Below are positions 23,586-32,975 of a stretch of 64,000 nucleotides of DNA, piece after piece (positions within the stretch are counted from its first letter, which is position 1; each line of letters starts with the position of its first letter). The notes under the pieces were generated by a model. The model made no database searches. It was given only the letters and a program-made list of their open reading frames with translations, and was not told the DNA's origin. A program made the translations under genes and the position numbers. The DNA comes from CADEDV01 sp964412375 (GTDB lineage: Bacteria > Bacteroidota > Bacteroidia > Chitinophagales > Chitinophagaceae): positions 31,864 to 95,863 of the forward strand of contig CAYPOD010000012.1 in assembly GCA_964412375.1 (NCBI GenBank). Direction: 5' to 3'.

Positions 23586-25472
23586 TCAGCCGGGCTGTTG
23601 TTTTTTCGCATCTGCAATCAGGCTTTCTTCATCCCACCCGCTGTCCTGCCGCAGTTCTTTATCATGCCGGTCAGTCTCCAGCAGTCTTTCGATTTCTTCA
23701 ATAGACTCCCGTGCATTGGCCACATACTCTTCCGGGTCTTTGATGGATGCCAGTTTTTTGATAGTGGCTTCATCATGTTTCAGGAATGCCCTGGCCATCC
23801 GATGAGTGCTATGAGCCCTGTGTCCCATCATTTTCAGCACATCTGCACCGACCCGTAACGAAGTGTCCAGTGTTTCCCGGTACACATGCATCATGCCTTC
23901 ATTCATCAGCTTATATGCATCCACCCGGTTCAGAGCCCTCGCCATGATGTGCATATTAGGAAAATGCTTTTTGATGGTATCTATCATTTCCAGTCTTTTC
24001 TCTGCATTATCCATGGCCAGTACAATGATCTTAGCATGCTCAGCTCCTGCGGACCGCAGCAGTTCATGCCGGGTAGCATCGCCGTAATACACTTTGAATC
24101 CCATTTTTCGCAGCAGGTCCACTCTTTCCGAATCAATATCAAGGAAGGTGGCCTGCACACCATTGGCCCTTAAGAAACGGCCAATGGTGCTGCCAAACTG
24201 GCCAAAACCGGCAATGATCACAGGGTTTCGTTCATCAAACACATCCGATTCTCTTTCACCCTGTTTTTCTTTCACACCGAAATAAGGTTGAACCAATTTT
24301 TCATTCATCAACATTACCAGCGGTGTCAGCGCCATGCTGATCGCCACCACTGCCATTCCCATATCAATTACTTCTTTTGGCAACACCCCTTCCTGCATAG
24401 CAAAAGAAAAAAGTACAAATCCAAACTCACCCATCTGGCTGAGAGCATGCGCAAAGATCATGTTCTGATCGAGCCGCATATGAAAGAATTTTCCAAGAAC
24501 AAATAAAATAATTCCTTTCACCGTCATGATCAGCAGCACCAGCCCGAGAATGACAAAGGGCTGTTCCATCACAAAAGCAAAATCTATTGAAGCTCCGACT
24601 GCAATAAAGAAAAGCCCCAATAATAAACCTTTGAACGGTTCTATGTCGCTTTCCAGTTCATGCCGGTATTCGCTATTGGCAAGCACCACACCTGCCAAAA
24701 AAGTACCCAGCGCCGGGCTGAGACCTACCTGTGTCATCAGCACAGTGATGGCAATAACAAGTAACAATGCAGTAGCCGTAAAAATTTCACGAAGACGGGT
24801 TTTGGCTACAATGCGCAGCAATGGTCTCACCAGGTAGCGTCCGGCAACAATAATTCCAATTACAGACCCCAACACGATAAGAGTTTGTAATCCGCCGGGC
24901 AATCCTTCAATCCAGGTGCTGCCGTGATGATCTGCATCCGTCACTTGTACCTGCGTAGCTAACAACGGCATGAAAGCGAGCATAGGGATAACTGCTATAT
25001 CCTGGAACAACAGCACAGCAAAAGAACGCTGACCCGCCATCGTTTTCATCAATCCCTTTTCATTCAGCATTTGCAGCACAATGGCCGTTGAAGAAAGTGA
25101 CACGATCATGCCTATAGCCAGCGCCTGCTGCCAGGGAAGACCAAGGAAACTTGCGATCAGCATTCCCATGATCATTGTGATGCCAACCTGCAGTCCGCCT
25201 AATCCCAAAATGGATTTGCGCATTTTCCATAATAATTCCGGCTCCAGTTCAAGCCCGATGATAAAGAGCATCATCACCACGCCAAACTCTGCAAAGTGCA
25301 TCAGGTCCTGGCCTTCTGAACCAATAAAGCCTAACACAGCGGGCCCGATGACAATGCCGGCCAAAAGATAGCCCAATATGGAACCCAGGCCAATGCGTTT
25401 GGCAATGGGCACCATCAGCACCGCAGAAGCGAGGTAAACCAGCGCCTGGAAAAAAAACGAGTTTGTATCCAT
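23586..25472 (-). CDS. CPA2 family monovalent cation:proton antiporter (KefB/KefC-like)
   Basis: This 628-residue membrane protein has about 12-13 transmembrane segments in residues 1-390, with Kef-like I-G-L-E-L near residue 75 and G-T-F-L-A-G-V-V-L-A-N near 255. A TrkA-N/RCK nucleotide-binding domain starts at about 412 (I-I-A-G-F-G-Q-F-G) and ends near 530. A charged tail follows. It should exchange K+ (or Na+) for H+, gated through the cytoplasmic domain. The gene 3 bp upstream encodes a quinone-reductase-like partner, as in enteric kefG-kefB, supporting a Kef-type efflux system. Confidence 0.9.
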   Translation of the reverse strand: MDTNSFFFQALVYLASAVLMVPIAKRIGLGSILGYLLAGIVIGPAVLGFIGSEGQDLMHFAEFGVVMMLFIIGLELEPELLWKMRKSILGLGGLQVGITMIMGMLIASFLGLPWQQALAIGMIVSLSSTAIVLQMLNEKGLMKTMAGQRSFAVLLFQDIAVIPMLAFMPLLATQVQVTDADHHGSTWIEGLPGGLQTLIVLGSVIGIIVAGRYLVRPLLRIVAKTRLREIFTATALLLVIAITVLMTQVGLSPALGTFLAGVVLANSEYRHELESDIEPFKGLLLGLFFIAVGASIDFAFVMEQPFVILGLVLLIMTVKGIILFVLGKFFHMRLDQNMIFAHALSQMGEFGFVLFSFAMQEGVLPKEVIDMGMAVVAISMALTPLVMLMNEKLVQPYFGVKEKQGERESDVFDERNPVIIAGFGQFGSTIGRFLRANGVQATFLDIDSERVDLLRKMGFKVYYGDATRHELLRSAGAEHAKIIVLAMDNAEKRLEMIDTIKKHFPNMHIMARALNRVDAYKLMNEGMMHVYRETLDTSLRVGADVLKMMGHRAHSTHRMARAFLKHDEATIKKLASIKDPEEYVANARESIEEIERLLETDRHDKELRQDSGWDEESLIADAKKQQPG

Positions 25473-25475
25473 ATA

Positions 25476-26090
25476 TCAGGATTGAATCTGTTCAGGAATC
25501 GGTGAAATGTCATTAAGATAAGTAACGGCCTTATATTCCTCCTCACTGATCCGGTCGCTGGCCAAAGCGATCAGCAATTGCTCATACTGCACAGCATGCA
25601 ACTCCATATCGGGAATTTCAAGCCGGTGCGTTCCATGCACTACAAAAGGAGGAAGGTATTCCATGTTACACAACCGTGCTGTTTGTTCAAACGGCGCCAG
25701 CAACTGCGGGATCGTATACCTGTTTCTCCCGGCAGCGGAATAGGCTTCCTTGCTGCCGCCGCAGGAAATAGCATTAAATATCTTTTTTCCTGCCAGCATT
25801 TTACCCTGCGGACCATAAGCCCAGTTATGCATCAGCACCAGGTCCATCCATTGTTTGATGATAGGCGGGCAACTATACCAGTAAAAAGGGTGTTGCCAGA
25901 TGATCACATCATGTGCCAGCAACAATTTTTTTTCCTTTTCAACATCAATGTCGAGATCGGGGTAAGCTTCATACAGGTCATGAAAGGTGACGAGCCCGGG
26001 GCGTAAATGCTTTACATGCTTAACCATCCTTTGATGCACTCTTGATTTTTCAAAAGCAGGATGGGCAAATAGTATGAGGATTTTTGCCAT
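25476..26090 (-). CDS. NAD(P)H-dependent flavin oxidoreductase, Kef ancillary (KefF/KefG-like)
   Basis: This 204-residue flavodoxin-like protein starts with the FMN-binding pattern I-L-I-L-F-A-H-P-A-F-E-K-S. The family's P-F-Y-W-Y-S-C-P-P-I-I-K-Q-W-M-D segment lies near residues 68-83, and a G-G-S-K-E-A-Y loop near 111. It resembles NAD(P)H:quinone oxidoreductases that activate Kef potassium efflux. It is encoded directly before the antiporter with a 3-bp gap, so translational coupling and a physical complex are likely. Confidence 0.88.
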   Translation of the reverse strand: MAKILILFAHPAFEKSRVHQRMVKHVKHLRPGLVTFHDLYEAYPDLDIDVEKEKKLLLAHDVIIWQHPFYWYSCPPIIKQWMDLVLMHNWAYGPQGKMLAGKKIFNAISCGGSKEAYSAAGRNRYTIPQLLAPFEQTARLCNMEYLPPFVVHGTHRLEIPDMELHAVQYEQLLIALASDRISEEEYKAVTYLNDISPIPEQIQS

Positions 26091-26150
26091 ACGGGAAATT
26101 ACAGCAATACACTGAAATAGCCTTCTTTGTTTACCGAAAAATAAAAGACA

Positions 26151-26498
26151 TCAGGCTGGTATCAGCCTTAAGAAATCCTTCCTGTTGATATAATACCAAA
26201 ACAAAAAAATCAATATGGGAAAAAAGCTGAGCAACTTCAACAGGAGAAAGCCGGTGCCCAGTCCCAGCAGGTAGAAAAAGGCCAGGAAAAGACTGCCGCC
26301 CAGCAGTTGCATATCGCTGATGGCACACACCAGCCTGAGATGAATATAGCCTGGACGCTCAAAATGAAGTTCAAGGGGTTTACTGATATGAAACCCGTCT
26401 GTTACTACGATGCCGGGATGATCTTCATTCAATGCGATGACAACCGGTTCCGAATTGAGCAAGGAATAAATGTGCCTGTTGTTCACCACCACCCTCAC
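26151..26498 (-). CDS. Small membrane protein of unknown function
   Basis: This frame encodes 115 residues. The N-terminal ~65 residues form a beta-rich soluble domain (V-V-V-N-N-R-H-I-Y...V-T-D-G-F-H...F-E-R-P-G-Y-I-H-L), which resembles small PEGA-like extracellular or cytosolic domains. Two transmembrane helices follow (about 65-85 and 87-105) and a short basic tail. The formal start is GTG at 26498. However, the same frame stays open and protein-like for about 23 codons further upstream, to a TAA, without an ATG, so the true start is uncertain. Family not recognised. Confidence 0.55.
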   Translation of the reverse strand: MRVVVNNRHIYSLLNSEPVVIALNEDHPGIVVTDGFHISKPLELHFERPGYIHLRLVCAISDMQLLGGSLFLAFFYLLGLGTGFLLLKLLSFFPILIFLFWYYINRKDFLRLIPA

Positions 26499-26629
26499 CG
26501 GTAAAAAACGTAATAAGACCTGGTTGGTTCTTTTTATGACAATATAGTAAGGAGCAGGTATGGCACTACATATTTAATTAGTGAAAGACCGCTGCATAAT
26601 ACCTTCCAGTTTACAAAAAACTTAATTGA

Positions 26630-27391
26630 TTACTTCAATGCCCTGATGATCGCTGTAAATTCATTAGCCACCAGCGAAGCACCACCTACCAGTCCGCCAT
26701 CCACATCGGGACAACTGAACAACTCTTTGGCGTTGTTTGCCTTTACGCTTCCGCCATAAAGAATGGAAACCTCATCCGCTGTATGCTGTCCGTATTGTGC
26801 AGCTAATTCAGAACGAATACGTGCATGCATTTCTTGTGCCTGCGCCGAAGTAGCTGTCTTGCCTGTGCCAATAGCCCAGATGGGCTCATAGGCTATAATG
26901 ATGTCTTTGATCTCCCTGGCTGACAAATGGTATAAAGATTCCTTCAATTGTGCAGACACATATACATTTTGAGTGCCGGCTTCCCTGACAGGCAACGGCT
27001 CACCGCAACAAAAAATGGGTATGATCTTGTTATCAAGACAAAGATTTACTTTATCAGCCAGCATTGCATTGGTTTCTCCAAAATACTCTCTTCTTTCGCT
27101 GTGACCGATGATGCAAAAAGGTACACCAATGGAGTGTAACATCTCAGCAGATACTTCACCCGTGAAAGCGCCGGACAATTTGTGATAACAATTTTGCGCA
27201 GCAGCATAATAATTATTTTCCTCATCCACTTCACTCCTGGTCATGATCAGGTATGGAAACGGTACGGCAAAGATCACCTGCTGGTGAGCCTGCAGGGGAA
27301 TACCTGCATCCAGTATTTCATCCAATAATTTTTCACCGTCCTGGAAAGTGAGATTCATTTTCCAGTTTGCTGCTGCGATCTGTCTTCTCAT
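26630..27391 (-). CDS. tpiA: Triosephosphate isomerase
   Basis: This 253-residue protein has the standard length. All catalytic residues are present: Lys11 (A-N-W-K-M-N), His97 (I-G-H-S-E-R-R) and Glu169 (A-Y-E-P-I-W-A-I-G-T-G), which starts the flexible loop 6. The phosphate-binding Y-G-G-S-V and G-G-L-V-G-G-A-S-L segments near the C-terminus are also present. It interconverts dihydroxyacetone phosphate and glyceraldehyde-3-phosphate in glycolysis. A 49-bp gap separates it from the upstream sugar nucleotidyltransferase gene on the same strand. Confidence 0.97.
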   Translation of the reverse strand: MRRQIAAANWKMNLTFQDGEKLLDEILDAGIPLQAHQQVIFAVPFPYLIMTRSEVDEENNYYAAAQNCYHKLSGAFTGEVSAEMLHSIGVPFCIIGHSERREYFGETNAMLADKVNLCLDNKIIPIFCCGEPLPVREAGTQNVYVSAQLKESLYHLSAREIKDIIIAYEPIWAIGTGKTATSAQAQEMHARIRSELAAQYGQHTADEVSILYGGSVKANNAKELFSCPDVDGGLVGGASLVANEFTAIIRALK

Positions 27392-27440
27392 CAGTTGGTT
27401 TTATCGTTTGTAGAACAAACCGGTTTTCCGGTCTGTCATT

Positions 27441-28622
27441 TTAAAAGTGATCAAAGATATATTTCAAAATGCTTTTTTCGTTTTCCGAAATATGTTTTCC
27501 TTTCAAATGTTTCCAGTCATCAATATCCGTAATGGCTTTTTCAAATTCATAACGTTTCACTCCTTCACTTCCCCATGAAAAAGAAGGGATATGCCGGGGG
27601 GTGAGCCCGGTACCAAACACATTACAGCCCACACCAATTACTGTTCCGCTGTTGATAGCCGTATTAACAGCAGTTCTTGAAAAATCACCCATCATTACTC
27701 CGCATTTCATGCCCGCATTCATTTCCCCTTTTGCCGTCCACACCCGGATGATGCTGGCATTGTTCTTCAGGTTAGAATTGGTGGTGCCTGCACCCAGGTT
27801 GCACCACTCGCCTATCACTGAATCACCAAGATAGCCATCATGGGCTTTGTTGGAATAACCAAACATAATACTGTTCTTAATTTCTCCGCCTGCTACACAA
27901 TATGGCCCCAGTGTAGTGGCTCCATACACTTTGGAGCCCATTTTCAGGCAAGCACCTTCTCCCATGGCAAATGGCCCGCGGATGATGGAACCTTCCATTA
28001 CTTCTGCTTTTTTGCCAATATAAACTGGTCCGGTGGAAGCATTGATGATGCTGTGTTCCACCTTAGCTCCTTTTTCCAGAAAAATTTGTGAGGGCTTTGT
28101 GACCTTGTTGGTTTTAGAGAGAGGTGCCGATTTTCTTTTCCTTGCCAGTAAACCAAAATCCTGGCGGATGGCAAGGTCATTCAATTGGAAAATGTCCCAC
28201 GGATATTGAATGGATTTCACTTCACCGTCAAAAGCAACGGCCCTGGTCACTTTTATCTTATGTTTTTCCCTGATCTGTTTTTTAGTAAACCGGAAAACAA
28301 TTCCTGATCCGCCATTGACTGATATGAATTCACCATCCCTGAGCCGGCGAACCGCTTTAACAAGAGGAACCGAAGGCAGCACATTGCCATGTATCATGAG
28401 GCAGTAATTATTTGCTTCCGCTGCTTCATGCACATGCACTGAACGATCCAAATCTTTATAGTCATCTTCCTTGCGGTCAAAAGAAGGAAGACCAAGCATG
28501 AGTTCCCATTTCTCCCGTATGGTGAGAATGCCCACCCTTATGTCCTGCATCTGCCTGGTCAAGGTAAAGGGATGCAGGTTTTCCGGCTGACAAAATTCTT
28601 CTGTAAAGATGATCTTGTTCAT
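27441..28622 (-). CDS. GlmU-family putative sugar nucleotidyltransferase
   Basis: I chose the ATG at 28622 (393 residues, M-N-K-I-I-F-T-E-E-F). The frame is open upstream to 28673, but the family starts at this I-I-F segment. The N-terminal half matches the Bacteroidota nucleotidyltransferase-like domain by L-H-P-F-T-L-T-R...D-I-R-V-G-I-L-T-I-R-E-K-W. It lacks the usual G-x-G-T-R-M...P-K nucleotide loop. The C-terminal half (about 185-350) is a left-handed beta-helix with hexapeptide repeats, as in acyl- or nucleotidyl-sugar transferases. It may make or modify a sugar nucleotide, but activity of the degenerate N-domain is unproven. Confidence 0.8.
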   Translation of the reverse strand: MNKIIFTEEFCQPENLHPFTLTRQMQDIRVGILTIREKWELMLGLPSFDRKEDDYKDLDRSVHVHEAAEANNYCLMIHGNVLPSVPLVKAVRRLRDGEFISVNGGSGIVFRFTKKQIREKHKIKVTRAVAFDGEVKSIQYPWDIFQLNDLAIRQDFGLLARKRKSAPLSKTNKVTKPSQIFLEKGAKVEHSIINASTGPVYIGKKAEVMEGSIIRGPFAMGEGACLKMGSKVYGATTLGPYCVAGGEIKNSIMFGYSNKAHDGYLGDSVIGEWCNLGAGTTNSNLKNNASIIRVWTAKGEMNAGMKCGVMMGDFSRTAVNTAINSGTVIGVGCNVFGTGLTPRHIPSFSWGSEGVKRYEFEKAITDIDDWKHLKGKHISENEKSILKYIFDHF

Positions 28623-28827
28623 GCTGCAAGGTGTCATCAAAAATAAGGAAAGATTGTGTTGAAGTTCTGGCAAAAGAAATCCCGGCTAAGGATGATTCAT
28701 GAAAAGCAGCTAGACGTATATTTCTTGACAACCTGGTGTGCTGCCTGCCCCGCACAAACCGGCATTGATTCTTTTGCTTTTGTCCTACATTTAAGCATTG
28801 CTTCGCCACCTTTAAAATCGTTGACGC

Positions 28828-30333
28828 ATGAAATTGCTTTCATTTCTTCTCATCCCGGTAATATTTTATTCCTGCAGTTCTTCAAAACCAGTTGTAAAAA
28901 ATGAAAGCAGCCAGTCGGCGCCAAAAGCGATGAGAGAATTCAGGGCGGCCTGGGTAGCCACCGTGGCTAATATCAACTGGCCCAGCAAACCGGGACTGGA
29001 TACTGAAACCCAAAAAAAAGAAGCCATTGCACTGCTTGATTTTTTGCAGCAACATCATTTCAATGCGGTGATCTTCCAGGTGAGGCCACAATGCGATGCC
29101 TTATACAAAAGTGATCTTGAGCCCTGGTCTTATTACCTCACAGGCAAACAAGGGCAAGCTCCTTCACCTTATTATGATCCTCTGGAATTTTGGGTGGAAG
29201 AAGCGCATAACCGTGGTTTGGAACTGCATGTCTGGCTCAATCCTTACAGGGCCCATCACAAAGACGGCAAAGAGATAACCGAACATTCCATTGTGAAAAA
29301 AAGGCCTGAACTGGCTTTATACCTGAAAGAAGGCTACTGGTGGCTCGATCCGGCACAACAGGGCACACAGGATCATTCCACTGCCGTGGTAATGGACCTT
29401 GTGAAACGCTATGATATTGACGGTGTGCATTTCGATGATTACTTCTATCCCTATCCTTCCTATAACCTTGGCGAAGATTTTCCTGATTCCGTTAGCTGGA
29501 CAGCCTATCAGCAAAACGGCGGCAAGCTGTCAAGAGGCGACTGGCGCAGAAATGCGGTGAATGTTTTTATTGAACGATTGTATAAAAACATTAAAACTGA
29601 AAAGCCCCATGTAAAATTCGGGCTGAGCCCTTTTGGCATCTGGAGGCCAGGTTATCCCGAATCCATCGGGGGATTTGATCAGTATGATCAGTTGTATGCT
29701 GATGCTAAACTATGGCTCAATAAAGGCTGGATAGATTATTTCACCCCGCAACTTTACTGGCCCATCAACAGGATGGCGCAAAGTTTTCCCGTCTTGTTGG
29801 GTTGGTGGGCAGAAGAAAATACCATGCAAAGACATTTATGGCCGGGCATCAGTGTGGGCAGGGACACCAGTGCCAGGAATGTGAACGAGATCATGAGCCA
29901 GATCATGATCTCACGGGGTATGCTGCCCAAAAGTAAGGGTATAGTGCACTGGAGTATCTCATCCGTTACCCGCAACCCACCAATGGCCAAAGCGCTGCTT
30001 GATGGTCCCTATAATAAAAATGCGTTGGTACCTGCCACTCCCTGGCTGGATAATAAGCCACCTGCAGCACCCACTTTTACAATAAGCCAGGAAAAAGAGG
30101 AAGTAAAGATCACCTGGAATCATCCTGACGAAAAGGATGTTTTCCGCTGGGTGGTCTATCACCAATATGGCAATAACAGAACATGGACAATCCTTAACCG
30201 CGGGGACCGATCAATAACACTAAAAAGATCAACCGGGGAAAATGCAAACAAAGTCATGCTGACAAAGATCTCTGTTACCGCCATTGACAGAACGGGTAAT
30301 GAGAGTGAATTGATTGAGAAGGACATTAAATAG
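28828..30333 (+). CDS. Lipoprotein glycosyl hydrolase-like (GHL10/DUF187, YngK-like)
   Basis: This 501-residue protein begins with a lipoprotein signal (F-Y-S-C, Cys16), so it is membrane-anchored and exported. Residues about 35-390 match the GHL10 family. Seen are E-F-R-A-A-W-V-A-T-V-A-N-I-N-W-P, V-I-F-Q-V-R-P-Q-C-D-A-L-Y and E-L-H-V-W-L-N-P-Y-R. Later come the acidic D-G-V-H-F-D-D-Y-F-Y-P-Y segment near 195 and D-Y-F-T-P-Q-L-Y-W near 305. A C-terminal fibronectin-III-like domain covers about 410-495. Some relatives act on peptidoglycan-derived or other glycans; the substrate here is not known. Confidence 0.88.
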   Translation: MKLLSFLLIPVIFYSCSSSKPVVKNESSQSAPKAMREFRAAWVATVANINWPSKPGLDTETQKKEAIALLDFLQQHHFNAVIFQVRPQCDALYKSDLEPWSYYLTGKQGQAPSPYYDPLEFWVEEAHNRGLELHVWLNPYRAHHKDGKEITEHSIVKKRPELALYLKEGYWWLDPAQQGTQDHSTAVVMDLVKRYDIDGVHFDDYFYPYPSYNLGEDFPDSVSWTAYQQNGGKLSRGDWRRNAVNVFIERLYKNIKTEKPHVKFGLSPFGIWRPGYPESIGGFDQYDQLYADAKLWLNKGWIDYFTPQLYWPINRMAQSFPVLLGWWAEENTMQRHLWPGISVGRDTSARNVNEIMSQIMISRGMLPKSKGIVHWSISSVTRNPPMAKALLDGPYNKNALVPATPWLDNKPPAAPTFTISQEKEEVKITWNHPDEKDVFRWVVYHQYGNNRTWTILNRGDRSITLKRSTGENANKVMLTKISVTAIDRTGNESELIEKDIK

Positions 30334-30396
30334 AAATCTGCCGGGACGAAACCAGGAACAACTATTTTAAAACCAATTACTGTTGATTACAAAAAT

Positions 30397-30424
30397 AAAT
30401 GCCTCCGGTTGGAGGCATTTTAAA
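30397..30424. terminator. Bidirectional terminator
   Basis: AAATGCCTCC and GGAGGCATTT arms with a GGTT loop are flanked by A- and T-rich sequence. It sits between the convergent GHL10 and DUF3276 genes. Confidence 0.85.
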
Positions 30425-30447
30425 GATGGTAAGCAGTCGGTTTTGGT

Positions 30448-30891
30448 TTACCATTTATCAACTTCTTCGTTATTGTCTGTAGGCGTTGTATCAGCAGCCT
30501 GGGCCACCGGTGCAATTTCAGCGGCTTTTTCTGCTGCTGTTTCCACCTGGTCAACAGCCGTTACTCTTTCAATACTTTCACCATTCCCTTCTTCAGCTAC
30601 TTCGTCATGGTTGAAAGCATCAAAATCAAAATCAGGCATCAGTTCAGTCTTAACATAATCCACCGCCTCATTCAATGCTTTGATGAATTTGTTGAAATCT
30701 TCTTTGTACAGAAAGATCTTGTGCCTGTCATACCCGTTGTCGTCAAAACGTTTCCGGCTTTCAGTAATGGTCAGGTAATAATCATTGCCACGGGTTGCTC
30801 TTACATCAAAGAAGTAGGTCCTCCTTTTCCCCGCACGGATCCTCTTGCTGTAGATACTCTCCATTTTCTTGTCGTTGTTCTCGTACGCCAC
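30448..30891 (-). CDS. DUF3276 / PUR-alpha-like nucleic-acid-binding protein
   Basis: This 147-residue protein has a conserved PUR-like domain at residues about 9-95 (M-E-S-I-Y-S-K-R-I-R-A-G-K-R-R-T-Y-F-F-D-V-R, then Y-Y-L-T-I-T-E-S-R-K-R-F). An acidic Ala/Glu-rich disordered tail follows. The domain is typical of Bacteroidota and related to single-strand DNA/RNA-binding PUR proteins; its cellular role is not settled. The start is GTG at 30891, preferred over the internal ATG at 30864 because family members share the M-A-Y-E-N-N beginning. A near-ideal promoter (30939-30969) lies 48 bp upstream. Confidence 0.88.
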   Translation of the reverse strand: MAYENNDKKMESIYSKRIRAGKRRTYFFDVRATRGNDYYLTITESRKRFDDNGYDRHKIFLYKEDFNKFIKALNEAVDYVKTELMPDFDFDAFNHDEVAEEGNGESIERVTAVDQVETAAEKAAEIAPVAQAADTTPTDNNEEVDKW

Positions 30892-30938
30892 AATAGTAAG
30901 TTTTGCAGTTTAAAAATCACATTAGGTTTTGGAAGTCA

Positions 30939-30969
30939 CAAATATAGAGATGTTTTGGAAACGGCCAAA
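30939..30969 (-). promoter_or_regulatory. Bacteroidota-type promoter for the DUF3276 gene
   Basis: The minus strand reads TTTG-N19-TATATTTG, an exact match to both elements with ideal spacing. The predicted start site is near 30935, about 45 nt before the GTG codon. Confidence 0.75.
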
Positions 30970-31000
30970 TCCAAAGCAAAAAAACGCAGGCAGCCGGCAA

Positions 31001-32839
31001 TCAGCGATCTCCCTGACCTTCCTGCTCCTGCTGGCGTGCATAAAGACCTGCATAATAGCCGTCTTTGATGCTGATGAGTTGCTGATGCGTACCCTCCTCC
31101 ACAATTTCACCGTCTTCCAGCACCACTATTTTGTCGAAATTGAACAGGGAAAATATTCGGTGGGTAATGATAATGGCTGTTTTGTCACGCAGGTATTCGT
31201 TCAGGTTATGAATGATCTCTTTCTCAGTTTTGGCATCCACGGCACTGAGACAGTCATCAAAAATGACAAGATTGGGTTGTTTGACAAGGGCACGGGCAAT
31301 AGATATCCGCTGCTTTTGGCCTCCGCTTAACGTCACGCCCCTTTCACCGATCATGGTCTGGTATTGTTGGGCAAATCCCATGATCTCCTGGTGCACACAG
31401 GCCATACCTGCCGCTTTTTCAATTGCAGCCTGATCCGGCTTTTCAATACCAAAAGCAATATTATTGGCTACCGTATCACTGAATAAGAAAACATCCTGCG
31501 GCACATAACTGATCTGCTCCCGCAATGAACGAAGGCTGATCTTGCTGATGGGAACATCATCCAGCTCAAGGATGCCACTGTTCACGTCATACATCCGCAG
31601 CAGCAGTTGAGATACGGTGGATTTGCCGCTGCCTGTTCGTCCAACAATAGCCACTTTCTCTCCTTTCTGAATAGTGAGGTTGAAATTTTTCAGGGCATGG
31701 ATGCCGGTATGATTGTAAATAAAATTCACATCTTTAAAACGGATCTTGCCCTGCAAATCAATGTTTACAGCCCCTGCGGGTTCCTGTATTGCAGGGGTTG
31801 TTTGCAAGAACTCGTTGATCCTTTTTTGAGAAGCGGCGGCCCGCTGGATCATACTGGCCGTTAGCCCGATGGCGCTAACCGGGAAGGTGAGCATATTGAT
31901 ATACATCACAAACTCAACAATCGTGTCAATCCCGATATTATGACTGCCATTGATATAATATAATCCGCCGATCATGATTGTCATCAGTGTGCTGAGTCCA
32001 ATAAGCAAAGTAATAGAAGGAAAATAGATCGCTTCTACTTTTGCAAGACCAATGGCATTGTTGCGATACTCTTCGCTGTTTTTCTGAAAAAAATTAATCA
32101 TCGCTTTTTCCTGCACAAAGGATTTGATCACCCTGATACCGGAATAAGATTCCTGTGCATTGGTGGTGAGATCGGAGAGGGATTCCTGTATTTTTTCACT
32201 CTTGCGGTGAATAGTGTTGTTCACAAAATAGATCGTTATGGCAAGAATGGGTAATGGCGCCAGCACATACAACGTAAGGAGCGGGTCCCGCTTATACATG
32301 AAGAATACCGTAAGTGAGATCACCGCCACCAGGTTGCCGAGATACATGATGGTGGGTCCTGTGAACATTCTCACCCGGCTTACATCCTCTGCAATGCGGT
32401 TCATGAGGTCGCCGGTGCTATGGGTTTTATAAAAAGCCGTATCCAGGTGCTGGTAATGCCTGTAAATCTCATTCTTTTGATCAAACTCAATGTGGCGGCT
32501 CATGACAATGATGGTTTGCCGCATCAGGAATAAGAAGAAACCCCTGATCAGGGCGAGGATCAGTATAGTGATGCCGCATAATGCCACTACCTTTCCCACC
32601 CCGTTGACACCTTCAACCAAGTGGATAAACTTTTGTACCAATACATCATAATCCGGCATTTTGGTTTTTGGCTTATAACCGGGCAGATTAAGCGACCGTT
32701 GCACAAAATCAATCACAAAGCCTGTTACCTGCGGCGCCAGTACGCTGAAATAGTTGGACAGGAAAACAAACAAGACGCCTGCACTCAGCCGGAAGCGGTA
32801 TTTCCAGAGATATTTATTGAGTGCTTTAAGGTGCTTCAA
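31001..32839 (-). CDS. ABC exporter, fused membrane and ATPase domains
   Basis: This 612-residue half-transporter has six predicted transmembrane helices in residues 15-335 and an ATPase domain from about 365. Walker A is G-R-T-G-S-G-K-S-T (400-408), the signature is L-S-G-G-Q (504-508), Walker B ends at Asp528, and the switch His is 560. Position 529, normally the catalytic Glu, is Asp (I-F-D-D-C-L-S-A-V-D). This is typical of one member of heterodimeric exporters of the MdlA/MdlB type, yet no partner gene is adjacent. Substrates of this group include lipids and drugs; none can be assigned here. Confidence 0.9.
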   Translation of the reverse strand: MKHLKALNKYLWKYRFRLSAGVLFVFLSNYFSVLAPQVTGFVIDFVQRSLNLPGYKPKTKMPDYDVLVQKFIHLVEGVNGVGKVVALCGITILILALIRGFFLFLMRQTIIVMSRHIEFDQKNEIYRHYQHLDTAFYKTHSTGDLMNRIAEDVSRVRMFTGPTIMYLGNLVAVISLTVFFMYKRDPLLTLYVLAPLPILAITIYFVNNTIHRKSEKIQESLSDLTTNAQESYSGIRVIKSFVQEKAMINFFQKNSEEYRNNAIGLAKVEAIYFPSITLLIGLSTLMTIMIGGLYYINGSHNIGIDTIVEFVMYINMLTFPVSAIGLTASMIQRAAASQKRINEFLQTTPAIQEPAGAVNIDLQGKIRFKDVNFIYNHTGIHALKNFNLTIQKGEKVAIVGRTGSGKSTVSQLLLRMYDVNSGILELDDVPISKISLRSLREQISYVPQDVFLFSDTVANNIAFGIEKPDQAAIEKAAGMACVHQEIMGFAQQYQTMIGERGVTLSGGQKQRISIARALVKQPNLVIFDDCLSAVDAKTEKEIIHNLNEYLRDKTAIIITHRIFSLFNFDKIVVLEDGEIVEEGTHQQLISIKDGYYAGLYARQQEQEGQGDR

Positions 32840-32940
32840 GAAAAATGTTTAAGCAAAATTATACCTGTAGTAATAAATAATAAGAGTTTTTTGACCGTTG
32901 GCAATGTGTGCTGGTCATTGCAGTTATTTTTTAAAATGAT

Positions 32941-32971
32941 TTTGCTGTTTATACCTGCACACTTACTTTTG
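32941..32971 (+). promoter_or_regulatory. Promoter for tRNA-Ser
   Basis: The sequence reads TTTG-N19-TACTTTTG on the plus strand, matching both Bacteroidota promoter elements with ideal spacing. The -7 element ends only 4 nt before the mature tRNA 5' end, so transcription may begin at or next to the tRNA itself. Confidence 0.75.
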
Positions 32972-32975
32972 CGCC

